DNA of 26,202 nt, from NCBI GenBank assembly GCA_002811675.1, contig PDIM01010266.1, positions 61,016-87,217 of the forward strand, in the 5' to 3' direction. Numbering within the stretch: the first letter of the stretch is position 1; every line of letters begins with the position of its first letter. The DNA is from Ichthyosporea sp. XGB-2017a (lineage: Eukaryota > Opisthokonta > Ichthyosporea). Shown here in pieces: positions 17,636 to 26,202 of the stretch. Position numbers and translations under genes: made by a program. The notes beneath the pieces were generated by a model. That model had not been told where the DNA came from and made no database searches. It was given only the letters and a program-made list of their open reading frames with translations.

Positions 17636-19521
17636 TTAAATATCACAAAAAGCGGAGGACATAACTACAAGAAAATAATTGCATTGCCTTGGTTCTTCGA
17701 CCAAAGTGTACATTTCTTCAGGAGAGCTCTTTCTCAAAAACGGTGAGCATCGCGTTACGACAATGGCTTCCCTCATAATATTGTCTGCACACATTTCTCC
17801 TTCAGTGAATCGATACGTCATGTGATTGTCACCTTCTAGCTCACTCCTGAGCTCCTCGGAAAGACTATTAGCCCACGCATCATGCTTTTCTTTCACAAAC
17901 TTCCCCACTTGAATTGTTGTTACTTCCTCAAAGCCTTGATCACTATGTGCTCTGCTTTGAGTAAGGTGGCGAAGGTGGCAATATTCATATACCCAGATAT
18001 CAGCTGCTTGCCATTTAATGCAAAAGTTCAGCTTCCCGCCCTTATAGCTGTACCCTTCAATGCGAGTGGAATAGAATTCCTTAATAAACCCCCCCCTGTC
18101 AACTATAAATTCTTCGTCACTCACATACTTTTTGCGTTCTAAATTCTTGTCCATCCTAAACATTATATGGGTTTTCGCCTTCCGTGGCCTTACAAAGCCA
18201 GTTGATGTTACAATTGGACCTTTTCCTTCCGACTCTTCGCCTTTATCTTTTACTTGAGGGTTTCCTTCCACATTGGCTGTCTTATCAGAATACCTCTGCA
18301 TTTTTAGTTTTTGAAGAGACACCAAGTCAAAAGCTTCTACATCTAGGGCATCCAAATCAAAACCCACAGTACTTTCATCTTCACCAGCGGCGGCTTTACA
18401 CAATATTGTATGGGTATTGGGCTCTTTCACAGCCGAGCGTAGGATAGGATGCTTACACACAATCCCAGTTTCCACAACCACCAAGTATTTGCACGTAGAT
18501 TGCTCTTTAAAATTCAGAATATAGCTTGAGCCTTTTTTATCATACGCCTCATTACATATGTACCTCACATCGACTTCCCGAGCTAAAATATGCACCCGCC
18601 ACTCATGTTTTAATACCTCGCACACGCAAAGCAAAAGCAAAAGCATTCAATCTATACTTACGATTTCCAGTTAAATCACAAACCGTTCCGTCCACAAATC
18701 GTTCGACATAAAACGGAACAATCAGTTCACTACCTCTATCCATCACTCCAGTTTCACCTGGAGATAGTTCTCCACTACGAATTGCCATTGTTGGCGCCTT
18801 CCCACTAGTCGCATTCACTTGCCTCTTTCCCAGTATATACTCAGCGCTGCGAATCTGCCCTTTGACAGCCCCCTTTTCATCCAAAGCTACCTCCTCGTGA
18901 TACTGTGTCAACGTGGATTTACGCCGACAAAACTCATAAGTCCAATACCCTTCCACCTATACAAAATTTGAGAAAACAAACAAAAAAAAACAAACACTCA
19001 TAAATAAACCAAAACAACACCGGAAGAACAAGAGGAAGAGACAAGGAAAAGGCTTTCTAATCTTAACTTACAAAAGTGAGACATGTATCGAGTAGATCGT
19101 CCAATCTCCACAAAGGATGCAATTCCTTTGCAATTGATTTCACTTCAGCTTTAGGAGCATCTGAGTTTTTCGCTGGCGGCAAGTAGCAAGAGTATTCATC
19201 AGTCACTCCTTTTAATTGAACCTCCTCCCAATTTTCGGGAGGGGAAAACGATTTGGTCTTAAACTCAATATCAAATTGTTCAGAATCATCAAAAGGATTA
19301 AATTGTTGAGCGGGACCCTCTGTGTCCTTCTTCACCACTTCTTCTAGTTTCTCATCATGCTTTCCCTCTCCATTCATTTCTGTCTCACTTTGAGCACTTT
19401 CCGAGCCCGCTTGATCATTACCATCAGTATATGCAACAGCAACACCCATGAAAAAAGCAAATATGAAGAAAACAAAGATACAGAGGCAAATCCCCATCCT
19501 TCTCTCACGAACAAACCTCAT
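17636..19521 (-). CDS. OS-9/ERLEC1-like ER lectin with two MRH domains
   Basis: Three exons: 19521-19072, 18956-18662 and 18582-17636; introns of 115 and 79 nt with GTAAGT donors. Joined product 563 aa. OS-9/Yos9/ERLEC1 proteins bind trimmed mannose glycans on misfolded proteins in the ER lumen and pass them to the Hrd1 ERAD ligase. Residues 1-30 form a signal peptide. MRH1 (about 108-292): GYWTYEFC (153-160), Gln168, CDLTGNP spanning the second splice, VRYICNE with Arg255, then Glu275 and Tyr281. MRH2 (about 435-563): IWVYEYC, Gln457, Arg526, Glu545 and Tyr551. The four mannose-contact positions of the family are present in both. Both splices restore the family motif, which supports them. 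No HDEL-type tail; the protein ends FCDI. Two MRH domains fit ERLEC1 better than single-MRH Yos9 or OS-9. Confidence 0.88.
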
Positions 19522-20052
19522 TCTCTCTCTCTCTCTCTTTCACACCCCCAGCCCTGCCCTTAATGTGGATCACACACAAAACACGCACCCAGCACTCAGA
19601 GAGATTGATTTGAAGAAGACTCAACCCTTATGTATACTCTGGATTTAGTAAAAAAAAAAAAATTAAAAGAAGAAAAATAAAAATAAAAATAAAAAAACAA
19701 ACAAAAAAAGTGGATTTTTCTTCTTTCCCCCACACACGAGACCGCGGCTTTTTTTTTTTTGAGAAGTTTTCTTTTTTGTTGTTTATCTGTTTTTGGAAAA
19801 CAAAAACAATAAAATCTGCACAGACGCGCAGTACAGCTCGCACTGCAAAGCTGTGTTTTCATTGACAGTGCTTCCAGTCTGCACTTTGTATCCCTTTTCC
19901 CGCCACACTTTTCAGAAGCCAGCTTATCTGTATTCTGTAAGTCATTGCAAACTTACCCTCTCGCATTCAACGGTTTAGGGCGTTTTGTAATAAATTAAAT
20001 TGCCAGCAGCTTGGCCGTCAGCAGAGACGTAACGTAATGAACGAGGGTAATG

Positions 20053-20070
20053 AATCATTGAACAATGATT
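20053..20070. repeat. AATCATTG hairpin
   Basis: AATCATTG (20053-20060), AA, CAATGATT (20063-20070): a perfect inverted repeat with a 2-nt centre in the divergent promoter. Confidence 0.55.
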
Positions 20071-20127
20071 TTGACAGGCTCCCATAGTTTGCGGCTCAAC
20101 CAGCAGGGTACTACTGTAGCAGTGCAG

Positions 20128-20162
20128 TCAATGAACCTTACGGCCTGCAGGCCTTTCATTGA
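20128..20162. repeat. Nested inverted repeat around GGCCTGCAGGCC
   Basis: TCAATGAA (20128-20135) pairs with TTCATTGA (20155-20162), enclosing the perfect 12-bp palindrome GGCCTGCAGGCC (20142-20153). The outer arms share the CATTGA/TCAATG core with the hairpin at 20053-20070. A regulatory palindrome is plausible; function unknown. Confidence 0.5.
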
Positions 20163-20456
20163 TTTTCATTTCACAAATGAATAATGGTGAATCATCTATC
20201 ATACGATAAAACCCCAGTATATACGTACTTCCGCACCCAAAGAGAACCCTCCAACTTGATTCATAAGAACAGGGTATTCAAACCAAAGCAGTTCTATGCA
20301 TCAAAGGGAAGCATTGCCATAACACGATTACTCAAAGTATAAGTCTTTGTCTATATTTTTTCTAATACGACTATTTGTATTATAATGCGGAGAAATTTAT
20401 TCTTTTATATAATTTTTCTTGTACAATGCGGAATAATTTTCTTTTTTTTTTTTGAA

Positions 20457-20462
20457 TATAAA
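20457..20462 (+). promoter_or_regulatory. TATA-like box of the lipase gene
   Basis: TATAAA after a run of 12 T, 150-155 nt before the ATG at 20612. Expected transcription start is near 20485-20495. Confidence 0.4.
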
Positions 20463-20518
20463 ACAATTAGCTGTCCACTGTCCACGTCTTTGCTTTTTTT
20501 ATTTGTGAAAAATATAAA

Positions 20519-20545
20519 ATGAAAACTTTTGAATACGATTTTTGA
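20519..20545 (+). other. Eight-codon upstream ORF in lipase leader
   Basis: ATG at 20519 reads MKTFEYDF then TGA, ending 66 nt before the lipase ATG. If the TATA box at 20457 is used, this mini-ORF lies in the leader and could reduce or condition lipase translation. Confidence 0.4.
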
Positions 20546-20611
20546 CAATTTGTTGCTGAGTGAAAGTTGCAAAGACGAAAATTTGATTTGAAAAGAGAAA
20601 GGGATCGAGTC

Positions 20612-22081
20612 ATGAGAAGTGAAGGAGGTGAGAGTGGTAACAGCCCCCGTGGTCCATCCGCTACAGAGAGCCACATCCGGAGCGCACTTAGTATGATGGA
20701 CAAGGTGACGCATCACGTATATGGTCTGGCTGGGCGCCCTATGCACGAACCCACTGGGGAATCCCTCTCCATTGTGAACGCTTTGCAAGCCAGTGCTGAT
20801 TTTGAGCAAATATCCCCTTTGTGTAATACAAATACATTGCCCGAGAGTGTGCCACGTACTTGGAATGCGATGACAGCGAGAAACGCGCACACTCTTGCAG
20901 TGCTTGCAGCTCTTGTGTATGAGAAGGATTTTATCACTGCGCACCATTTGGAGAGAGAAGAGTGGGGCTTTGTTGATTATGCGTTTGTGACCGCACCCAC
21001 TTTGAACTGCTTTGTGGCCCACAATAGAGATTCAATTGTTGTGTCATTTAGGGGTACCGAGCCATTCGAGTTTGATGATTGGAAGGTGAATTTTGACATA
21101 AAGCCTGTGGGCTTTGACCATGAAATCACTAACGGTGTCGGCACTGAAGAAATGGGCAGAGTGCATAGGGGGTATTTGAAAAAGGTTTCCGGGGTATTTG
21201 GAGAGATTATGGGCATAATCACGCGATTCCGAAACTTGCATGGAAGACGGGGGAGCTGCTCAGATGCTGGGGAAGAGCCGACACAAGAGAAAAGTATCTA
21301 TATGACTGGGCATAGCCAGGGCTCTGGCCTTGCCTCTGTATTTTCTTCAATGTATTGGGCTGTAGCTCATGAACAGGACAAGGAACAAGGAACTCATTAT
21401 TCGGAGAATGCATTTTTATATACATTTGGGGGGGGGAATCATGGCGATGCAAAGTTTTGTGAGTTTATGAATCGTGCATATCCTCATAGGATATTCAAAG
21501 TGATCAATGGGGATGATGTGTTTACGCGAGGGCCAGTGAAGAACGGATACACGGGGGGAATGGGAATTCTTGTACATGTGAAGGACGATCATCATGAGAT
21601 TCATAACTCGCACGAAGGGCTGTGGGATAATGATGTAGAGTACATTCATCCAAAAGCAACGCTTTTTGGTCACCCTGAGCCTTTTGCTAATCGAGTTCCT
21701 TTACCAGAATCCATCCGAAAGAAGGTGTGGAAGAATCCAGCTATGCTGTGGAGCGGAACTGCAGGAATTCGCGAAGGGCTACTGAAGACTTTACTTCCTG
21801 AGCATGTCATTGCCCATTTTCCTTTTGAGTATATTAAGCGTCTGAGATGGACTGCCTTTGGCGTTGGTTCGAAGGCCACCAAAAGTTCGAGCAGCAGCCA
21901 GGATGACGAAGCACTGAGTAGCAGTGAAGATAGCTATGATGGATACACTACAGGGGATGAAGAAGATGAGGTGAGAGATAAAAGTTCGATTGTTGGAAGT
22001 AGAAAATACTCCTTGTTGGAATCAAGAAATACCTGCACCAAAGAAAACAAGAGCAAATGGTCAGTGACCTCCATTATGTAA
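20612..22081 (+). CDS. Class 3 (fungal-type) lipase-like alpha/beta hydrolase
   Basis: Encodes 489 aa, intronless, stop TAA. Class 3 lipases hydrolyse acylglycerols or phospholipids with a Ser-Asp-His triad. The core runs about residues 85-400. It includes VVSFRGTEPFEFDDWKVNFD, the typical strand and oxyanion region, and the elbow MTGHSQGSG with nucleophile Ser235 in GxSxG. VINGDDVFTRGP supplies the likely Asp (301 or 302). A His near HVIAHFPFEYIKRL or in the preceding loop would complete the triad. There is no obvious signal peptide or membrane span, so a cytosolic or peripheral enzyme is likely. The C-terminal 70 residues are Ser- and acid-rich (SSSSSQDDEALSSSEDSYD) and look like a phosphorylated disordered tail. 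The frame is open from a TTG at 20567, but ATG 20612 is the first standard start. Substrate unknown. Confidence 0.88.
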   Translation: MRSEGGESGNSPRGPSATESHIRSALSMMDKVTHHVYGLAGRPMHEPTGESLSIVNALQASADFEQISPLCNTNTLPESVPRTWNAMTARNAHTLAVLAALVYEKDFITAHHLEREEWGFVDYAFVTAPTLNCFVAHNRDSIVVSFRGTEPFEFDDWKVNFDIKPVGFDHEITNGVGTEEMGRVHRGYLKKVSGVFGEIMGIITRFRNLHGRRGSCSDAGEEPTQEKSIYMTGHSQGSGLASVFSSMYWAVAHEQDKEQGTHYSENAFLYTFGGGNHGDAKFCEFMNRAYPHRIFKVINGDDVFTRGPVKNGYTGGMGILVHVKDDHHEIHNSHEGLWDNDVEYIHPKATLFGHPEPFANRVPLPESIRKKVWKNPAMLWSGTAGIREGLLKTLLPEHVIAHFPFEYIKRLRWTAFGVGSKATKSSSSSQDDEALSSSEDSYDGYTTGDEEDEVRDKSSIVGSRKYSLLESRNTCTKENKSKWSVTSIM

Positions 22082-22200
22082 AAGTTTGTTTTGGAAAGCT
22101 TTCCTTGCTCGGTTCAATCTTCTTTTATTTCTTTTCGTTTACAGCTGTTACTACAAAATCTCCGAAAGCACTTTCGCACTATCTAGTTTCTTAATTCCTT

Positions 22201-22217
22201 TTTATTGTAAAAATAAA
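22201..22217. terminator. Opposed poly(A) signals of lipase and TSC1
   Basis: AATAAA at 22212-22217 serves the plus-strand lipase. TTTATT at 22201-22206 is AATAAA on the minus strand, 26 nt past the TSC1 stop. The two genes are 150 bp apart and their transcript ends probably overlap. Confidence 0.5.
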
Positions 22218-22231
22218 TAAATTAAATTAAA

Positions 22232-25200
22232 TCACTTCGCTAAGGATGTTCGAGAGCTTGAGGGTCTTGGAGATGCAACCTGAGGGGACGAAGATTTCCT
22301 CGAGCTAGAAATGCCACTGCGGTCTTTCGTGATTCTGCGAGGTCGGATAAGAGTTTCGCGTTCTACGTAAAAATCTGTAATGCGGTTTTCCAAAGACATA
22401 TTGACAGCCTTTAGGGAATCGTATTTGTCACATACAGAAAGGAGTTCTGCTTTACTCGAGCTTTTTATGTTTTCAATAAGAGCTTTGAGTTCTTTTACAG
22501 ATGAGTCTCGGGTAACTAAAGAAGCTTCTAACTGATCAATGCGTGCATAACATTCTTCCAGCTTGTTAGCTTGCTTTTTGATAGTCTGTCTACAGAACAT
22601 GAGCTCTTCTTCATATGAACAAACTATCAAGTCATTGTTCTTTTTCGTTTCGCTAATGGTATCCTTCAGGTCTGCAATCTCAGCCACATTTCGGGACTGA
22701 ACCTGCTCCCAGTAAAGCTGGTCTCTCACTAGATTATCGATATTCGACTCTAAAGATTTAAGCTTGTCATTTCTAGGCCTTATGTCTTCGAGCTGGCTTT
22801 TGATAAGGAAGCAATTCGACTTTGACTCTTCAAGATCTCTGCTAACGGTTTCAATTGATATTTTTTGACTTTCATTTTCCATTTTCAAGGACATGTTTTC
22901 CTCACAAAGTATTTTGCTATCTTCTTTATACTTTTTTAGCCGACTTTGCAACTCCTTTTCCCATTTACTATGTGTGTCCTGGATGTTCATCAGCTCTACC
23001 TTTTGTTTTACAAATGCACTCTGCAGCCTATTGTAGTCCGCAGTTTGCATTTTAAGCTTATTGTGCTACAAAAAACAACAACAACAGACAGTCAAAAATT
23101 TTGTTTTTCGTTCTCTTTTCTAAAAAAAACGCTACTTACCATATCCTGCAATTCACTCTCTGTAGCAACTGAAGCCACAGCTTCTTTGTGCAGTCTTCGA
23201 ACTCTTTGTACAAGCTGTTCTTTAAGATACTGTTCAAAAAGAACTTCATTTCTCAACAGCAAAATTTGCCGATGTAGGAGGGCTACATCTTTGGAAAAGA
23301 GCGCTTCGCCCTCATAAGTTTCCACCGGTCGCGCAAGTTTAGAGTCGTTCAAACTCTGCAGGGAACCCGAACGAGAACTATGTGCAGTTCCAATAGGCGA
23401 TACCACAGTGTTCGAGGAGCCCATACCTGGTGAAGAAGGGCAGCTGTTAGATGGTTTTCCCATCAACTGAAAACCAACCGTGTGAAGATTTTTTGCTAAA
23501 AGAAGCTGCAAATCAAGGATAGCTTGAAGGGAATCTGACGTGATCGAAGAAGATTCTTGTGTGGGCCGTAAGGAAACTGGTTTTCCTGTAGAGCTAAATC
23601 TCTTACCGATATTTTGAATCTGATTGGCAAATGAAGCCCTACGATCACGGTAGAAGTTTTTCTGTGACACAACAAAGTCTGATATGGAACTTAAAGCCTC
23701 CTCGGTATTGTAGCCACTCGTGTTTGGAAAATTAACATCTTGACGACCTTCCTCTTCTACGACAGAGGTCCTTGGTGAAGCAGCACGGGGGGTTGCCGGT
23801 GAAACTGGAGACGATGGTCGCGAGTGCTGCGGAGACGAGATGGGAGTAGACAGGTTCACAAATGCTGAGGGGCTGGAGGTTGCCAGGGATGACACAGGGG
23901 CATGGACATTTCTTTTTTCTCCTTTAACAATGTCTTCGTCCTCTTCCTCTATATGTTCACAAACAGCACTTTTCGCTTCTGCACAATGTTCCACACCACT
24001 CAATGATTCGTTTTCGTCGCATAATTTCTAAACAAGAAAAAGGAAGGAATGTGAGTAACTTGATAGCAAAAACAAAAGATAAATTTAATATGGTTTACTT
24101 ACCTCAAACTGCTTTACATCGGGATTCCAAATGTTTGAAAATCGCCTTATCGACTTATTTACCAGCACGTAATCCAAATCTTCAACTCTAGACGCTAAAG
24201 ACGTGCACTCAGCCACAGTATCATGGCATTCTTGTTTGCGCCATCGTGCCGTATTCATTTCTTCATCAGAAGAGCTTGTGACTAGCAGAGGGTGCAGTTG
24301 AACCTTCGACAAATAAGGGTGAAGCTTCATTTCAAACCTGTGATGGGAATATTCCACATCTTCACCGTTAACATTGGGTTGGGGAGGGTTGAGGTATTTA
24401 GATCGCAAAAATGTGAAAAAGTTACATGGAAACATGCCATAGAGATGCATAAATAGCATAAATGAGCAATTATTCAAATGCTTCGTCAAAAGCTCATTCA
24501 CTTCATAGCTTGCTTTCACATTCTTCCCATGACCTGTCACCTTGTCTTCAGCTACTAGCCATGCATTTTGTTCAACACTAAAAAGGCTATCCTGAGTTAT
24601 TTTTATGCTTTGCGCAGTGCCAGCTCGCTTTGCATACATAGCAACAGTATCTTCCCACATCATCAATCTACAGAATATTCCAAAAACTGTGTTCAGCAAC
24701 TTTTTGGTCAACGACGCACAAATATGCGGTAAAAGCATTGTCAGGGCAAGACATGCGGTGCTCACTGTTATTAGATTAACATCGTTCTTTAAGCACAGAA
24801 GCAATGAATTAAAGAGATTGGTGTTCACAATCTTATGAAGAAAATGCCCTTGTTGTTTTCCCACGCTGATTAGCAGATTCAAGGCTAGAAGGCGATACGT
24901 TGGCTTAACAAAAAAATCATTCAGCTTGTTAAGGAAGTGATTCACCTGCATGTCTCCAATTCCACTCAACAGAGAAGTATAAGCCGGGCTTGCATTTTGA
25001 AAGTAAAAATCTAAGGCCATGTTCACTAAATTTGAATCTTTTTGCATCAACAGCATCAACATTTCATTGAGAGTTTTGGCCGTAGCCAAATTTTGTGAGT
25101 TCAAGTAGTAGAGCATATAACTGTACCAGGGAGTAAATGCTTTACACCGCTCCGAGTCATCTGCCACTACTTCCATGAGCCGCTCAAGGTACATGACCAG

Positions 25201-26046
25201 CACTGCCATGTGCTTATCGCTCAAAAAAAACATCGAGCCCCCCGATTTCGCTGCGGTGCCTTGATGATGATCCCCGGCCCCACCACCACTTCCACCGTCT
25301 CCTCCTCCCACTGCACCCGCACTTGCTGAAGAGGGCGATGTGCCCATGGTCAATGACAATCCCGCAACTAAATCACCTTGAGTAAGCCCCCCGCCACCCA
25401 CAATCCCACTATATACAATACTTCGCCGTGTCCCTGTCCCAGAAGTGATTGCTATTTGTCCCAGACTTTCCCTCTGATGAGAAGAAAACTGAGCTGCACT
25501 TGGTCCACCCACCAAAGATGCACGCTGCCTCTGCTGCTTCTCTGATCCCTCCATCTCTTTTAACTGATTTGGATTCGCTACACCCCCCACACCACTACGC
25601 TCACCACCCTGGTGAGCCTCAGCAGTCTTACCCGACCCTTCCCTAGCCAGTATAGGCGCCCCCGAAGGATCAGAGGACATAACAACAGGCGTAGAGGGGA
25701 TGTCTCCAGACCCATTTCCAGGACCAGTCACACCCATCGAAGCAGCATTACGCGAAGAAGAAGACGAGCCAACACTGCCAGGAGTAGTTGCCGAAGTAGA
25801 AGCAGAAGATGTGATAGCTGAAGAAGCATTGGTGGAACCCGAAGCGGCAGTCTCGGACGAAGAAGAACCTGCCAAACTATCCTTAAAATGTTTGCAATCC
25901 GATAAAAGTCTTTCCAGGAAGGGCAGAGCCAGTGCGTTATTGTCACTAATGGCATCTACCACTGCTCCACACACCTCCTCGTCCACGCTGCCCTTGTCCA
26001 AAGACCTCAGCAGAAGGTGATTGACGTTTTTGGGAAGCCCCGCCAT
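22232..26046 (-). CDS. TSC1: Hamartin (TSC1), scaffold of the TSC complex
   Basis: Three exons: 26046-24103, 24027-23140 and 23065-22232; introns of 75 and 74 nt, both phase 0 with GTAAGT donors. Joined product 1221 aa (human 1164). Hamartin stabilises TSC2, the GAP for Rheb, and so restrains TORC1 at lysosome or vacuole membranes. The helical N-terminal core is recognisable: LFNSLLLCLKNDVNLITVST, HLYGMFPCNFFTFLRSKYL (human LYGMYPCNFVSFLRSHY), then KVQLHPLLVT and ARWRKQECHDTVAEC. Exon 2 is Ser/Pro-rich and probably disordered. Exon 3 is mostly coiled coil (about residues 945-1190), matching the TSC2-binding region. A roughly 210-residue Ser/Ala/Gly/Thr-rich insertion (about 60-270) interrupts the N-terminal core and is unusual. 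Start is the first ATG, preceded by an A-rich leader. TSC2 is not in the window. Confidence 0.92.
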
Positions 26047-26202
26047 AGCCCTTTTTTTGTATTTTTTTCTTTTTCTTTTTCCTTTTGACTTCTCTTAATC
26101 TCTCTTTTTGATTTTAATTTTTGATTCTATCTATCCAAATCTCTTATTATTATAACTTTTTTTTTTTCATTACAACTTAATTTCTAATTTCGAAAGAATT
26201 AA
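26047..26202 (-). promoter_or_regulatory. Leader and promoter-proximal region of TSC1
   Basis: On the gene's own strand this stretch is A/G-rich directly before the ATG (runs of A with AGAGA), the same purine-rich leader seen for other genes here. The window ends before any clear TATA box. The poly(dA) run at about 26158-26168 on the coding strand may lie in the promoter. Confidence 0.4.

Larger units (their letters stand above)
19522..20611. other. Divergent promoter region, OS-9-like / lipase
   Basis: Shared upstream region of two divergent genes. Next to the lectin ATG lies a TC run (19522-19538), which is a purine-rich leader on that gene's strand. A-rich and T-rich blocks follow (19650-19770). 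The stretch 20053-20190 is packed with inverted repeats. A TATA box at 20457 belongs to the lipase. No separate gene is seen. Confidence 0.65.

Noticed and set aside
1-26202. tRNA, rRNA and CRISPR arrays
   Set aside because: Scanning both strands by eye for tRNA B-box sequence, rRNA-like stretches and regularly spaced repeats gave no candidate. A tRNA and RNA-family search program would be needed to exclude them fully.

Overview
The window is nuclear DNA from an intron-poor eukaryote, probably unicellular. Eight protein-coding genes can be read from it. Five introns interrupt three of them; they are 74-115 nt long, and every one starts GTAAGT and ends in AG. All three standard stop codons occur as terminators (TAA, TAG, TGA), so the code is standard. 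There are no operons or Shine-Dalgarno sites. TATA boxes, poly(dT)/poly(dA) tracts, purine-rich leaders and AATAAA signals mark the gene borders. A hamartin (TSC1) gene, a two-MRH-domain ER lectin and a CUB/EGF membrane protein point toward an opisthokont or a related protist. I cannot assign the lineage from this window alone.

Layout, left to right. PNO1-like 40S ribosome-assembly factor (346-1086, +). A 2.2-kb intergenic stretch rich in inverted repeats, including a perfect 32-bp palindrome between 9-bp direct repeats. A CSC1/OSCA/TMEM63-type mechanosensitive cation channel (3307-5577, +). A TAP-like ABCB half-transporter with a long N-terminal extension (6206-9239, +, two exons). Convergent with it, a 1468-aa surface protein (13747-9341, -) that joins a bacterial TauA/SsuA-like solute-binding domain to CUB-like and EGF-like modules, about nine membrane spans and a cytosolic tail. 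A 2.5-kb intergenic stretch follows. Then an unrecognised 385-aa protein (16272-17429, +), a convergent OS-9/ERLEC1-like lectin with two MRH domains (19521-17636, -, three exons), a divergently transcribed class-3 lipase (20612-22081, +), and a convergent TSC1/hamartin gene (26046-22232, -, three exons).

The genes are ordinary eukaryotic neighbours rather than one pathway. They cover ribosome assembly, ion and solute transport across membranes, ER glycoprotein quality control, lipid hydrolysis and TORC1 control. The best candidate for something undescribed is the 9341-13747 protein. Its build suggests a cell-surface sensor or uptake co-receptor for a small solute, with a ligand-binding domain of bacterial type.

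Several long open frames start at TTG or GTG. Here the first in-frame ATG is used as the start: 6206, 13747, 16272 and 20612.
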